From positions 1,909,501-1,973,500 of the forward strand of contig JAMXBD010000065.1 in the NCBI GenBank assembly GCA_024138025.1: DNA of 64,000 bases, given 5' to 3'. The notes beneath the pieces are model-generated. The model made no database searches. It had not been told where the DNA came from and saw only the letters and a list, made by a program, of their open reading frames with translations. Made by a program: the position numbers and the translations under genes. This stretch comes from Combretum micranthum. Its lineage: Eukaryota > Streptophyta > Magnoliopsida > Myrtales > Combretaceae. This document shows, piece by piece, positions 33,856 through 44,953 of this stretch (the first letter of the stretch is position 1; each line of letters opens with the position of its first letter).

Positions 33856-33952
33856 CCTCGTCTCTTCAAGAGACGAGGTCATTAGTGCCTGACCTCGTCT
33901 CTTCAAGAGACGAGGTCATTAGTTAGTGACCTCGTCTCTTCAAGAGACGAGG
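33856..33952. repeat. 37-bp-period palindrome array, left TIR of MULE B
   Basis: Three units, 33856-33878, 33893-33915 and 33930-33952, start exactly 37 bp apart. Each is two 11-bp perfect arms, CCTCGTCTCTT and AAGAGACGAGG, around a single central C. In units 2 and 3 the pairing extends outward by GA/TC. Spacers read TC-ATTAGTGCCTGA and TC-ATTAGTTAGTGA, also related to each other. Confidence 0.97.
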
Positions 33953-34185
33953 TCTGCGCGAATAACTGCAGCCGCGCGCCTCTTTCCCCATTTCCCCCAA
34001 ATTCGAAAAATTAAGAACCCTAATTCCCAATTCTCTCGATCGGCATTGGTAGATTCTCCACGGCTTCTTAGGTTTTTTTTGTGATTGGGCAATCTCAGAG
34101 CCCCCAGACGGTGTCTACATTGCAATTTGTGGGTTGGAGGAGCGATACGCGCATAAATCACCGAAATCCGCCGGCGAAATTTGAG

Positions 34186-34839
34186 GTATGATTTTCGTGA
34201 TTTTTGATTTTTTTTGTTAATGAATGTTGCTACATTGTTCAATGGTGATAGTATGTGCTGTTAGAATCATTTAATTGTGCAATTAGTAAGTGAAAGGATT
34301 TAATCCGGTTGTTGTATGTTATATAGATAGATACATACGTATACATATATGAAATTATTGGGAAAAAAAATAATATTGTGATTAGTTGTTGGATAATTTA
34401 TTTAGGAAGTGCAGTTGGGAAAATAATTTAAAATAACTTGTAATGTCGGCAACGGGTATTGTTGAGCGATTCCAATACGGTAGAAAATTTTCTAATTATA
34501 TGGATACATATATATATATATATTTGTACATTGGGGGAAAAAAATTAATGTAGTTATTGGTTGTTGGAAAATTATTTTAGGAAATGTAGTTGGGAAAGAA
34601 ATAAAAAAATAACTTGTAATGTCGTGAAGGGGGTGTATTCGGTACTGTAGTGTTGGTTTATCATGGAAATGTGCGGTGAAAAAAGATAATGTTTGTAGGA
34701 AATCAGAGTTTCTTAGGAAAAAAAAATAGAACTTTGGAAATGTTGCATTTGGAATTTGATTGAATATTATGAGGAATGAAACTCATAAGTGTGATTTTGC
34801 GAATTTGATGCATTGAAGCTAATTTTGATGAGATGGCAG
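34186..34839 (+). other. 5' UTR intron of MURA gene, MULE B
   Basis: Donor GAG|gtatga after 34185 and acceptor gatggcag at 34839 frame a 654-bp AT-rich intron, 13 bp before ATG 34853. The upstream leader (about 33960-34185) is pyrimidine-rich and resembles a plant 5' UTR. The matching part of MULE A has the same arrangement, so it is a family trait. Confidence 0.6.
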
Positions 34840-34852
34840 GATTGTTGAGGAA

Positions 34853-37543
34853 ATGGATAAGGCAAAGTTCATACTGTATGCTCATGGTAATATTGTACAA
34901 GAGGATGATGGTTTTTGTTATGATAAGCGGCCGGTTGCTATGGTCAGTATCAGTAGGAATTCAACATATGAGCAGATAGTGGAGATTATTTGCAATAGAT
35001 TAAAGGTAAATAGGTGTACACATCGGGTGGAGCTATATCATAGGGTAGCTATTGGAGATAGGACGCTACGTTATGATATTATTCCAGTGACCGATGATGA
35101 TGCGGCGCATGAGATGTTGGTGTACACAGAGGGATCAGTGGCTGTTTATGTGCAGATATTTGAAAATGAATTGTCACAGGTACCCGCAGGGGATAGGGGC
35201 ATTGATAGAAATATTGGAAGCCAGGGGCTGGTAGACTCAAACTCAACCCCAGCTCAGACAATAGGCAGTGCACAACTGGAAATAGGTAACTTTGAATTTT
35301 GTGGCGGTACTTCGATAGGTGGTGATGATATGGAGGCTGTGCAAGACTCATCAGTAAGTGAATCCAGTGACGACTATGATGATGATGAAAACGATAATGT
35401 GGAAGTTTTTCCACAACAATATGCTTTGCCTGATGTGCAAAGAAGGGAAAATAGCTGGGACCGTTTCATTGCTCCTACTGATGTTGATGCAATAGGGAGC
35501 TCAGTGGCAGTTCCGTTTTTCAATGCTGAAGTTGGTAGTACTTATGCAGCATACGATGATGAGCAGGAAATGAGTGCTGGGAATTGGAGCTTCAGTGATG
35601 AATTTAAGGTTGGGATGCGGTTTGAAACCAAAGATCATCTCATCCGGGCTGTTAAAATGTGGCACGTAAAGAACCACTATAACTTCAAGGTGGTGGATTC
35701 GGATCCAAGGTCATGGGCTGTGAAATGTACCGATATCCACAACAGAGGTTGTAAGTGGAGACTGAGAGGCAGTTATAAGAAACACGGTGGCTGGTTTCAT
35801 ATCACTAAATTTGATGGGCCTCATACCTGCTTGGATGAAATCACTGGACAGGATCACTCTCAGTTGGACTCCACCAGCTTGTCTAGGGCCATAATATTGG
35901 AGATCCGCAATTCTCCAGATGTGAGGGCGAAGGATCTCCAAACGAATATATTAAAGGAGTTCGGATATAACGTTCACATAAAGAGAATTCGTGAGGCAAA
36001 GAGAAAGGCAATTGAGCAGGTGTACGGTAGTTGGGAGTCGTCTTACGTAGAGCTCCCGCATCTACTAAATGCAATTACTGAGGCAAATCCAGGAACGAAG
36101 GTCGATTGGCAAACTCAAGATTCAAATGCAGCGGCCACGTGTTCTTGGATAAGCTTTTTTGGGCATTCGGTCCTTGTATCGAGGCGTTCCAGTATTGCAG
36201 GTATGTATTGTAATAATGCTTTAGTTTTGTTACACCTGATTGATATTCACTGACTATGTTATATACTTTTAATCATTGCAGACCTGTGATCACAGTTGAT
36301 GGTACCTTCCTGTATGGCAAGTACAAGCACAAATTGCTTATTGCAGTGGCAGTAGATGGTGCAAATCATATAGTCCCATTGGCCTACGGGCTAGTGGATG
36401 AGGAGAAGGCGGAAACCTGGGGTTGGTTCCTTGCAAAAGTGTTGGAACACGTCATCAAAGACCGATCCAACATTTGCTTGATATCGGACCGCCATGCGGG
36501 TATCAAGAGTGCGGTGGAAGGTGACAATGCGGTGTGGCCTACAGGGTGGCCTTGGCGCTGGTGTATCCGGCATGTTGCAAGCAATTTCAATTCGAAGGCC
36601 AAAAGCAAGGAATGTAAGGAAATAATAAAAAGAGCGGCCTATCAAGCGCAGAGTCGAAAATTTCATGGATACTTCAATGCAGCACTTCAAAGCAATCCTT
36701 GGACGGGACGATATTTTCGTGAGCTACCTCCATGCATGTGGACCTTATCTTACGATGAAGGTGTCAGATATGGCCTAGGTACAACAAACATGGCTGAGAG
36801 TTACAATTCGGTTATAAAAGATGCCCGGTGCTTACCAGTATCGGCATTGGTAAAAAACCTTCTACAATTGTAACTCTATATTTAATAAGCACAGGCGTGA
36901 AGCCAGCGATGCCATGAGTATAGGTAAGTTGCTCACAGACTATGCTGCACATAAGTTTGAGCGATGGAATAGCATTTCCAGCTCGCATAGAGTGACATGT
37001 TTCGACTATCAAGAACGCATATATGAGGTCATAACTGCACCACGTCCTACAATGTATGGTCAGAAGGGGGATCATATTCAAAAGGTAGAGTTAAGAGCAT
37101 GTAGATGTACGTGTAACAAGTGGCAGACATACAGAATTCCATGCTCACATGCAATGGCGGTAATGGGTACAATGCACATGGATTGTCTTGCCTACGTCGG
37201 ACAGTGGTACAGGTGGGACCACCAGCTAAAAGTGTATGGTCGCTCCTTCATTCCTGCAGCTGATAAGGCAAATTGGATTCGTTTGGACTTACCGAAGTGG
37301 CACCCTATACCGGGACTTATTAGGAAAAGGGGACGGCCTCGGGAGAAACGATTCCAGAATGAGATGGATATTCGAGAGGGCCCTCGTGGTTACGCATGCG
37401 ATTGTTGTGGGCAGCAAGGCCACAACAGAAGGAGTTGTCCAAACGGGGGATCGATGGGTAGTGTACCAACGGGGGTCGGTCGTCGTAGTGGTAATTCTTT
37501 ATTTCCATATGTTCTATACACTGTATTATTGAGTCATGACTGA
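34853..37543 (+). pseudogene. MURA-type transposase, MULE B, two apparent frameshifts
   Basis: Mutator-superfamily DDE transposase. Coding blocks: 34853-36200, intron 36201-36281, then 36282-37543. Domains in order: N-terminal PB1-like region (MDKAKFILYAHGNIVQEDDG); acidic linker; MuDR DNA-binding region (FKVGMRFETKDHLIRAV to WFHITKFDGPHTCLDE); catalytic core with the three acidic residues in ITVDGTF, LISDRHAGI and NMAESYNSV plus the W-C-H motif RWCIRHVASNF; SWIM zinc finger (CRCTCNKWQTYRIPCSHAM); CX2CX4HX4C knuckle near YACDCCGQQGH. Compared with copy A, one base is missing near 36130 and another near 36850, each switching frame. As read, no full-length enzyme is made unless these are sequencing errors. 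Confidence 0.9.
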
Positions 37544-37617
37544 CGTTATGTTTGTTGTGCTTGTTTATAATCCATATTTGTTGTCAATAACAATATCTCC
37601 TCATCGTTTCTTCGCAG

Positions 37618-39847
37618 ATGGATCCCGGACCGCTCGATAGTTCATTACTGACGCAGCAGCCTGTACATAGGTCCACTCTAGCGTGGGATGGGCAGGTCAG
37701 TTCATTTATCTATTTTATTGATTCCAGTTTTGTTTGATGCGGTGTTTGATTTTTGATAAATATGTTCACTTTGTTGTAGGAGCATGAGGTACTACATTGT
37801 AGGCGCAGAGAGGCCAGGCTCAGGCGACCTGCTGGTATACCTACAGACGTGGACGAGCGCATGGTGCCATTCCTGTCGCAGGCAGGGTTCATAGGGGCGG
37901 CTCAGATGCCCTTCATTCAGCTGGATTGGCATCTGATTACTGCATTGGTCGAGCGATGGCGCCCAGAGACGCACACGTTCCACATGACCACGGGAGAGTG
38001 GACTGTGACACTACAGGACGTTGCTATCCTGACGGGCCTCCCTGTGGATGGATTGGCCGTTACTGGCACGGCTCGCATGGATTGGCCAGATTTGTGCGAG
38101 GATCTATTAGGAGTTCGGCCAGTCCCCGGCGTCGACATGGATGGAGGTCGGCTGAAGATGTCGTGGTTAGATAGCCACTTCACCGACCTACCTGAGTTTG
38201 CTGATGACGTGATGATCCGACGTCATGCTAGGGCATACATTCTGTTGCTGCTTGGGGGATTTATTGTCGCAGACAAATCCTCCAACTACGTTCATCTTAT
38301 GTACCTCCAGCTGCTCCGAGATTTCGAGCGAGCAGGGCAGCACGCATGGGGAGCAGCCTGTTTGGCTTGGCTGTACAGGCAGCTATGCCTGGCTTCCGAC
38401 GTTGACACGGGGGACATGGCAGGACCACTAGTTGTCCTGCAGATATGGGCATGGGAGCACTTCCCCCACATTGCCCCGGTACGGCGACTGCTCACCTCTG
38501 TTACCGCAGGCCGCCCACTCATCAGTCATTGGGGTGCGACTTTCGACGTCACCCGTGTGTCGACCCACCTATTGATTGAGTACCGCGCCTCCTTTGATCG
38601 ACAGATGCCACATCAGGTATGCGATAGATCAATTTTGATTTCCATTGCCTTCTACTCTTAAATTGCTATTGTACGGTCATTTTCTTATGCAGTACATCAC
38701 TTTTGCTACTTCATCAGGTGGTGTGGGACCCATACAGCTCCATCCTGCCCGCCCTGCCACCGTACTGCCTGGTAGGCAACGACGTATGGCGTGCCCGGGT
38801 GCCATTGGTATGCTTCTACCTTGTCGAGCACTACTATCCGGACAGAGTGCTCAGACAGTTTGGTGGTTTCCAGGAGATACCAGCCCCCCCTGCTGATATG
38901 AGACCCCTCCATGAGATTGACATGAGGGGACGTTCCGAGTGGAACTGGCAGTCCGAGCACGCTAGATGGATTGCTGAGTGGGATGCTCGGCGTGATTGCA
39001 TTGTACAGATGCCAGATTTGCCGGCTGGGACATCTGACGATTACTTCCAGTGGTATTATGCCATCACCCGACGCTGGATCGGTCGCACGGGAGCTATCAT
39101 GCGATACATGGTACGGTCGCTGTCTCTGTAAGCTTTATATATACTTGTACTGACTTATAAGCTATTCACTGATATAAATATTTGCTATTACTCGCAGGCT
39201 GATTTCATTTCTAGCGTCCCTGACATGCCCCCAGAGCTCACTGCATCCACTGCACGAGATGTCTGTCGTGTAGTGGATGAGTTTATGGGGCTGAACTTCA
39301 ATGATCCAGTGCCACCAGCTCCACCAGCAGCAGCAGGACAGGGTGACCCACAGCCTCATACCTTACAGAGACGACATCCATCTAGAGAGAGGGTGGGCGG
39401 GGACGGGGACGGGGTCGGGGCCGAGCTCGGGCTCCAGGTATACAGATCAGAGATGAGCCTGAGCCGTCCGACCTACCTCCATTCGATGACTCTGGTCCTT
39501 CCCAGGTCATTCATGACGGGGCTGGCCCATCTTCCACTTCTTACGATATGGGGGACACCCCCATGCCAGACCCGTCATCCAGTGACTTCCACACTCCCCT
39601 GGCTCCACAGAAGAGGCGACCATCGCCATCTCATGATATGGGGGAGGGCCTTACACAGGTCGAGCCAGACCCTGTCCCATTCCACCAGTTCAGTGCTGCT
39701 ACGGGAGAGGAGCCCGCTCCAGTTACAGAGACTCGCCCATATTCCCCGCATCCTCATCATCAGCGTACCCCATTCCCGAGGACATACGTGAGGCGGGGTA
39801 GAGGCCGAGGAAGAGGGAGCAGGGCCACACATCAGCAGGAGGAGTAG
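37618..39847 (+). CDS. plant mobile domain (PMD, MAIN-like) protein, MULE B
   Basis: Exons 37618-37695, 37780-38616, 38718-39110 and 39198-39847, all GT-AG and phase 0. The start MDPGPLDSSLLTQQ is the family's usual N-terminus. The PMD proper spans about residues 55-420: ALVERWRPETHTFHMTTGEW, TLQDVAILTGLPVDG, LVVLQIWAWEHFPHIAPVRR, LISHWGATFDVTRVSTHLLI and AITRRWIGRTG. A Pro-rich then Arg/Gly-rich basic tail ends RRGRGRGRGSRATHQQEE. Length would be about 650 residues. Against copy A, one base appears lost near 39395, changing frame inside the tail only; the PMD itself is open. PMD proteins related to MAIN/MAIL1 affect silencing and genome stability in Arabidopsis; the role of TE-borne copies is not settled. 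Confidence 0.85.
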
Positions 39848-40229
39848 TGGACGACAGATAGATTTTTCTTTTTATTTTCATTTTGTATGTAGCTTTTTCT
39901 TATTTCATTGTATTATTCTTGTATGTATAGATCGTACTCATTTTCTCCTATTCATTCTATTAGAACAATCACTGTACATTTCATTCTATTTCATTTCCTA
40001 CTATGTATTATGACTCTACGAATACTCATATTTTCATTGCACTGTCTATGATTGGGATTGGGAATGTGAGTTTCGATTGGGCTTCGAAACACTGTAGTTT
40101 GTTAGTTTTTTTGGCCATGTTGGAGGACGGTTAATGGCTTTTATCGCTGTTTATTGTATTTGACAGGTTTTTAATGTAAAATTTTTTCTTTTTCATGAAA
40201 GAAAATAGGATGGTGGGGAATTTGGCTGG

Positions 40230-40322
40230 CCTCGTCTCTTGAAGAGATGAGGCCTGGCCTAACCTCGTCTCTTGAAGAGACGAGGTCAGGCACTAATGAC
40301 CTCGTCTCTTGAAGAGACGAGG
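40230..40322. repeat. palindrome array, right TIR of MULE B
   Basis: Three units at 40230-40252, 40263-40285 and 40300-40322 mirror the left array. The central base is G, as expected for inverted copies. The outer two (40263 and 40300) keep the 37-bp period; the innermost is 33 bp away and has one arm change (GATGAGG). The array lies about 380 bp downstream of the PMD stop. Confidence 0.96.
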
Positions 40323-40420
40323 CCGTGTTGCCTATTTCTGGGATTAAATTCGTCCCAGTGGCATTTTCGTAATTTTTTTTTAATTTTAATAATATTTTTT
40401 TCCTTTTCCCCATGTTAATA

Positions 40421-41035
40421 TGCTCTACTTAAAAAAAATAAAATAAAATAAAAAAACTAAATAGTAAGTAGATGGTTGATAGGATTGATTTTGTACTTAT
40501 ATTTTTAAGATATAAGTTTAGTATATTTATATTAACCTCGTAGATAAAATAAGCTATTCATGATTTTGTCTTCTTAAAAAATAAGTTTTATTTATTTATT
40601 TTTAGGTTTATTTTTGCCTAATAAAATTTGCATAATTATATTTTCCCTTATCCCTTAAATCGAATGCATATTTGCCTTTTTTTTTTTTTTCTGCCATCCA
40701 ATGCATATTTGTCTTACATCTCAGTGATCTCACCTTCTACCTCAATTGTATCTATAGCCGTTTAATTTAGTTTTATAATGAATGATAGAATAAAATAGTT
40801 ACTTATTTTATTATTAATTTAATCTTGTACTTGTTTGGTGAAATCTGAATAGAATTAAATCATAAAATATGATAGTTTTGTATTCAAAATAGACGACATT
40901 TTGTAGCTTTAAAGTTCACTGACATTTCGATATATACTGTTTATCTCTTATTTTATTTTATTTTATTCTTTTATTTCAGTCACCTTACCCAGCTTCCAAT
41001 GTCTAATCTTTTTCCTTTATCTTCTCTGCACCTCA
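40421..41035. other. intergenic, no gene seen
   Basis: AT-rich, with several homopolymer runs. No coding or TE signature recognised between the MULE B duplication and the hAT-type element. Confidence 0.5.
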
Positions 41036-41043
41036 CCTGCAAA

Positions 41044-41738
41044 TAGAGGTTGGCATGATTAGGATCGATTTCGAACTTGAGCCAAAATCATCAGGTTCAT
41101 AGTTTCACATTTTGTGGAATTAGAATCGAAATCGTCAAAGCCGGGTGATTCATGGTTCCACGGAATCATCGGTTTTGGCATTTCTGATTTCAAGTGAATA
41201 GTTAAACAGTCCTTTTTTTTAAATTAATCGAAAAATAAAAAAAACCTCTAAAATCAACAAAAGCAATTACAATTTATTTATATCCAAAATAAATATTTAA
41301 AATTTTTTCAAATAAAATATAATAGTTAGCAAATAATAAACACAATTACAGAACACATAATAGTTGATTAACATATAGGCAAATAATGACGAGTAAATTT
41401 TATTGTGCCAGATATTACATATTACCTCCACAACAACGTGAACACACTAGCTACTACAACAACAAATAACTAACTCTCAGATTGAATTCACTTATACTAT
41501 ATATGTTTTGTTGTTTTTTTCTTTTAATTTCTAGAGGAGCTGGGTCGGAACAACTGGTTTCGGATTTGGAATAGCGGTTCCCGACCCGGCAGAACCGCTG
41601 GTTCATTTTAGACGAACCGCTAGGATCCACCGGAACGGTAGTTTATAATCGTCCCTGGCGGGGCATTTCCCGAGTACGGAACCGCCGGGAACGGTTCGGG
41701 ACGGTTCGCGGTTCAGAATCGCCCCGTGCCGATATCTA
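41044..41738. mobile_element. hAT-type non-autonomous element
   Basis: A perfect 8-bp target duplication, cctgcaaa, lies at 41036-41043 and 41739-41746. Ends are weakly inverted: TAGAGGTTGGCATGATTAGG at left and TAGATATCGGCACGGGGCG inward from the right. The right third is strikingly GC-rich, with repeated GGAACGGTT/CGGTTC words, while the middle is AT-rich. No transposase. Confidence 0.75.
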
Positions 41739-41960
41739 CCTGCAAATGCATCATGGATTTATTTTCTTGTAACATCGATATTTTTTTCACAACTTCGATA
41801 ATTATTAGTGTATCAATTAAAATAAGGTGCTTTTGAAATATGGTTCAAATTGAATTAAACCCAACAAATAATTTTTAAAGCAGTTTGGCTCATAATCCAA
41901 ATTATTAAAAGCTATTCGATTCATTCCTAAATTATTTCAAATGTGGTTCAGTTTGGTTTA

Positions 41961-44176
41961 TGATGTAGAGCAGGAAGCATGAAGAAAAATAAGATCTATT
42001 TCACCAAGTTAGATCTTCAAAATAGCAACAAAGTTAAATCCATAACCTTAAATATAATACCAAGGACACTCCTCTAAAAGAATTTTTAATTCAATAATAT
42101 CAGAAGTCATATCTCTTTAACAAAAGCCCTAAAGGACTATTTATAATATTACGTGAGAAACCTAAAAGATAAAATCCTAAAAGGCAAATAATAAATACAA
42201 ATAAATTGTGTAACTAAACATTAACGCTGGAAATAAAGCTAGTGGCTTAATGTTGGCGATTTCAAAACTCAAAAGTTGAAACCATCATTAATAAAGGTCG
42301 GCTTTAATTGAGATTCCGCTGCTGCATTATTCTCTCCTACCTACAAAGAACTTGACCTCAAGTTCTCTTCTCATCCATTCGTCTTTTCTTCTTCATTTTC
42401 TTCTTGGCTCATCCAATCTTTCATCCTTGCTTCACCCTTCCTCTCTTTGGATTGTCTTGATTTATCTCATTTATCTCGTCGTTTGATTATGATTCGCACC
42501 GCATCATTCTTCCACACTAGATTAAAACTCATCCTTGAGTTTTCTTTTGAATCTGTTCATGCACAATCTAGATGGATTGGAGTGATAACTGGACAGTCGT
42601 TTTCCATATTGATATGAAGCAATAAGACAAATGTACTCACTAATTCTGGCATTACCTCTGGGCTGAGATGTAAGTTTTTGGCAAATCACTGAGTCTCACA
42701 TCTTTAATCTGATTCACTGGTGCAATGAATCTGCTTGAAGTTTCTTCAGCCTCTACCTCTTTAGTAATTATCAACACATGTTCGTCAATCAACAAAGGCT
42801 TCTCCACAACGACTTCCGCACCAACACAAGCTTTATAGGTTTCAACTTCTTCTCCACTGTCCTCATCATCATCAACCTGAGCACTCTGATCTTCGAGGGT
42901 TGAATTCCCCTCTTGTTCCACCAATTCCTCCTTAGACAGTTCTAGAATTAAGTTCACTAGTTCAAGCGTCTGTAGAATTTTCTGATGAAGGATTTACTTG
43001 TAGTTTAGGGGAAATAACTCCTGCTCCATAAGGTATTTCATCATAAACCAAGTCCTGATGGGCTCCTTGCCTTGAAGGCATCTTACTACGAAACATTTTT
43101 CCCTCCAATATCATGTATCATCCCGCAAACGACTCTTCACCAATTCTATCGTCATACCCTCATAAACCCTTATATGGCAAAAAAAACCTCTTAACTTCCT
43201 CAACCCAAACCTAAAACTCATCCATATTTCCAATACCATCAAACTTAGAAACAACATATTTAAATTGAGAAAAGATTTCATCTTTGCACTTGTAATAACT
43301 CCTGACGTATAGTCTTATGCTACTATAACCTCTTCTCCAGGCAAGATTTTCAAAAAACTCATTTTCATCGTCGATATCTTAAGTAATAGAACCGATCCTT
43401 TGATAGCCTTCCGATAGTCTCCAATAATCTTGCCTGTTACTATTGGTATTGGATCGATAGATCAGGACTTCACGGCGCTGTTCCTTTTGTTGGATTTTCT
43501 GACTCATGGTCTCCTTTACCACCCTTTTGTACCGATCGTTAGTAACGTAGGACTTCTGTACCCCGAACACCATCAGGAATACGACCACCTGCTATTTTAC
43601 AGTCTATTGACATCTCCATAGAATTTAACCTGCTCTAATACCACTATGACGTCGTGCAAGAAACATGAAGAAAAACAAGATCTACTTCACCAAGTTAGAT
43701 CTTCAAAATAGTAAAAAGGTTAAATCTATAACCTTAAGGGTAACAGAGAGGACACTTCTCTAAAAGGATTTTTAATTCAATAATATCAAAAGTCATATCT
43801 CCTTAACAAAAGCCCTAAAAGACTATTTATAATATTACATGAGAAACCTAAAATACAAAATCCTAAAAAGCAAATAATAAATACAAATAAATTGTGCAAC
43901 TGACAATTAACGCTGAAAATAAAAGCTAGTGGCCTATGATTAATGTTGGCGGTTTTAAAACTCAAAAGTTGAAACCATAAGCAATAAAGGCTAGCTTTAA
44001 TTGGGATTCCGCCACTGCATTATTCTCTCCCACCTGCAAAGAACTTGACCTCGAGTTCTCGTCGTCTTTTCTTCTTGGCTCATCCAAGCTTTCATCCTTT
44101 CTTTATCCTTTCTCTCTTGGATCGTCTTGATTTATCTCATTTATCTCGTCGTCTGATCGTGATTTGCAACGCATCA
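41961..44176 (-). mobile_element. small LTR retrotransposon, non-autonomous or decayed
   Basis: LTRs at 41961-42506 and 43647-44176 are direct copies (about 530-546 bp, roughly 90% alike) with TG...CA ends. The 5-bp duplication gttta flanks them (41956-41960, 44177-44181). Next to the right LTR the minus strand carries TGGTATTAGAGCAGG, a variant of the Met-tRNA primer-binding site, so the element points left. A purine tract (GTGGAAGAA) borders the left LTR. The interior is only about 1.1 kb: an acidic minus-strand frame at 42652-42957 (KEELVEQEGN, DEDSGEEVE) and a Gln/Arg-rich frame at 43379-43588, possibly Gag remnants. No RT or integrase. Confidence 0.85.
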
Positions 44177-44181
44177 GTTTA

Positions 44182-44478
44182 GTCCTTTAATCAAACCGTA
44201 CCACAAACACCCTAAGCAGGGCAATCAAATCATACCTCAAATCTTCCTGCTTTGATGTCCTAGAGGAATTTATACATGGCATCGAGAGATTGATACTTAC
44301 TTATAGTAGTTATCTAATCATAGAGATAGTGAAAAATTGTGGTCCTTCACAAGCAGCGGTTGAAGACTACTAACCTACGTAACTAGATCATTGGGAGATT
44401 AGCCAACCAATTGTCTGAGGAGAGTCTTTAGACAAGGAGAAAGGAAACAATGTTAATTGAATTAGCTATGTTTCAACA
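44182..44478. other. intergenic, no gene seen
   Basis: Short spacer between the LTR element and the hAT-type MITE. No open frame or repeat recognised. Confidence 0.5.
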
Positions 44479-44486
44479 ATGTTGAG

Positions 44487-44945
44487 TAAGGATGTAACTG
44501 AACTACATCAGTTCATAAACTATTTGAGCTCAAATTGATGTTTACTCAAGTTTGATTCAAGAATTGTTGAGTCGAGATCAAACTTGAGCTACTCCAGTAG
44601 TTTATCAAGTTGAGTTTGAACTTCATATGTTTATCTTGATTAGCTTGCAAACCTAATTGAGCTCTATCAAGCTTGAGTCAAGTATAATTATTGATAAAAT
44701 TCAAATAAAAATTTAGTATTAATATTATTTTAATAATAATTAAAAAGATATGTTTAAAATAAATCGAGCCTAAATAATCTTAATCAAATGGAGCTTGAGA
44801 TTATATAGTATTATTTTAAGTCGATTTAAGCCTAAAATCTTATGCTCGATAAAATTCAAGCTGAGCTTGAGCTTTAAAATTTTGATTCAGATTCCAATTC
44901 AAGCTTAACATTATATCACCTCGACTCAATTAATTTGCAGCCCTA
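44487..44945. mobile_element. hAT-type MITE
   Basis: A perfect 8-bp duplication, atgttgag, sits at 44479-44486 and 44946-44953. The ends are weak inverted repeats: TAAGGATGTAACTGAACT at left and TAGGGCTGCAAATTAATTGA inward from right. The interior is rich in GAGCTTGA / TCAAGCTT words and has no coding capacity. It resembles the element at 48467-48999 at its ends and in word content. Confidence 0.8.
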
Positions 44946-44953
44946 ATGTTGAG

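Larger units (their letters stand above)
33770..40411 (+). mobile_element. MULE copy B, MURA plus PMD genes, well preserved
   Basis: A 6642-bp Mutator-like element with a perfect 9-bp target duplication, atgttaata, at 33761-33769 and 40412-40420. TIRs start GGGAAAAGGAAAAA and stay almost identical over about 150 bp (33770-33917 against 40262-40411), including two palindromic units each. Plus-strand order: 5' leader with an intron, transposase gene (34853-37543), PMD gene (37618-39847). It inserted about 630 bp upstream of the UBC start codon, transcribed away from it. TIR near-identity points to recent transposition, although both genes carry apparent one-base losses. Confidence 0.95.

Noticed and set aside
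33856..33952. CRISPR array
   Set aside because: Regular 37-bp spacing was considered, but the units are dyads with only 14-bp related spacers, sit in transposon TIRs, and the genome is a plant.
33940..34242. 100-codon minus-strand frame
   Set aside because: Runs antisense through the palindromes and 5' leader of MULE B; no homologous counterpart survives in copy A as a frame.
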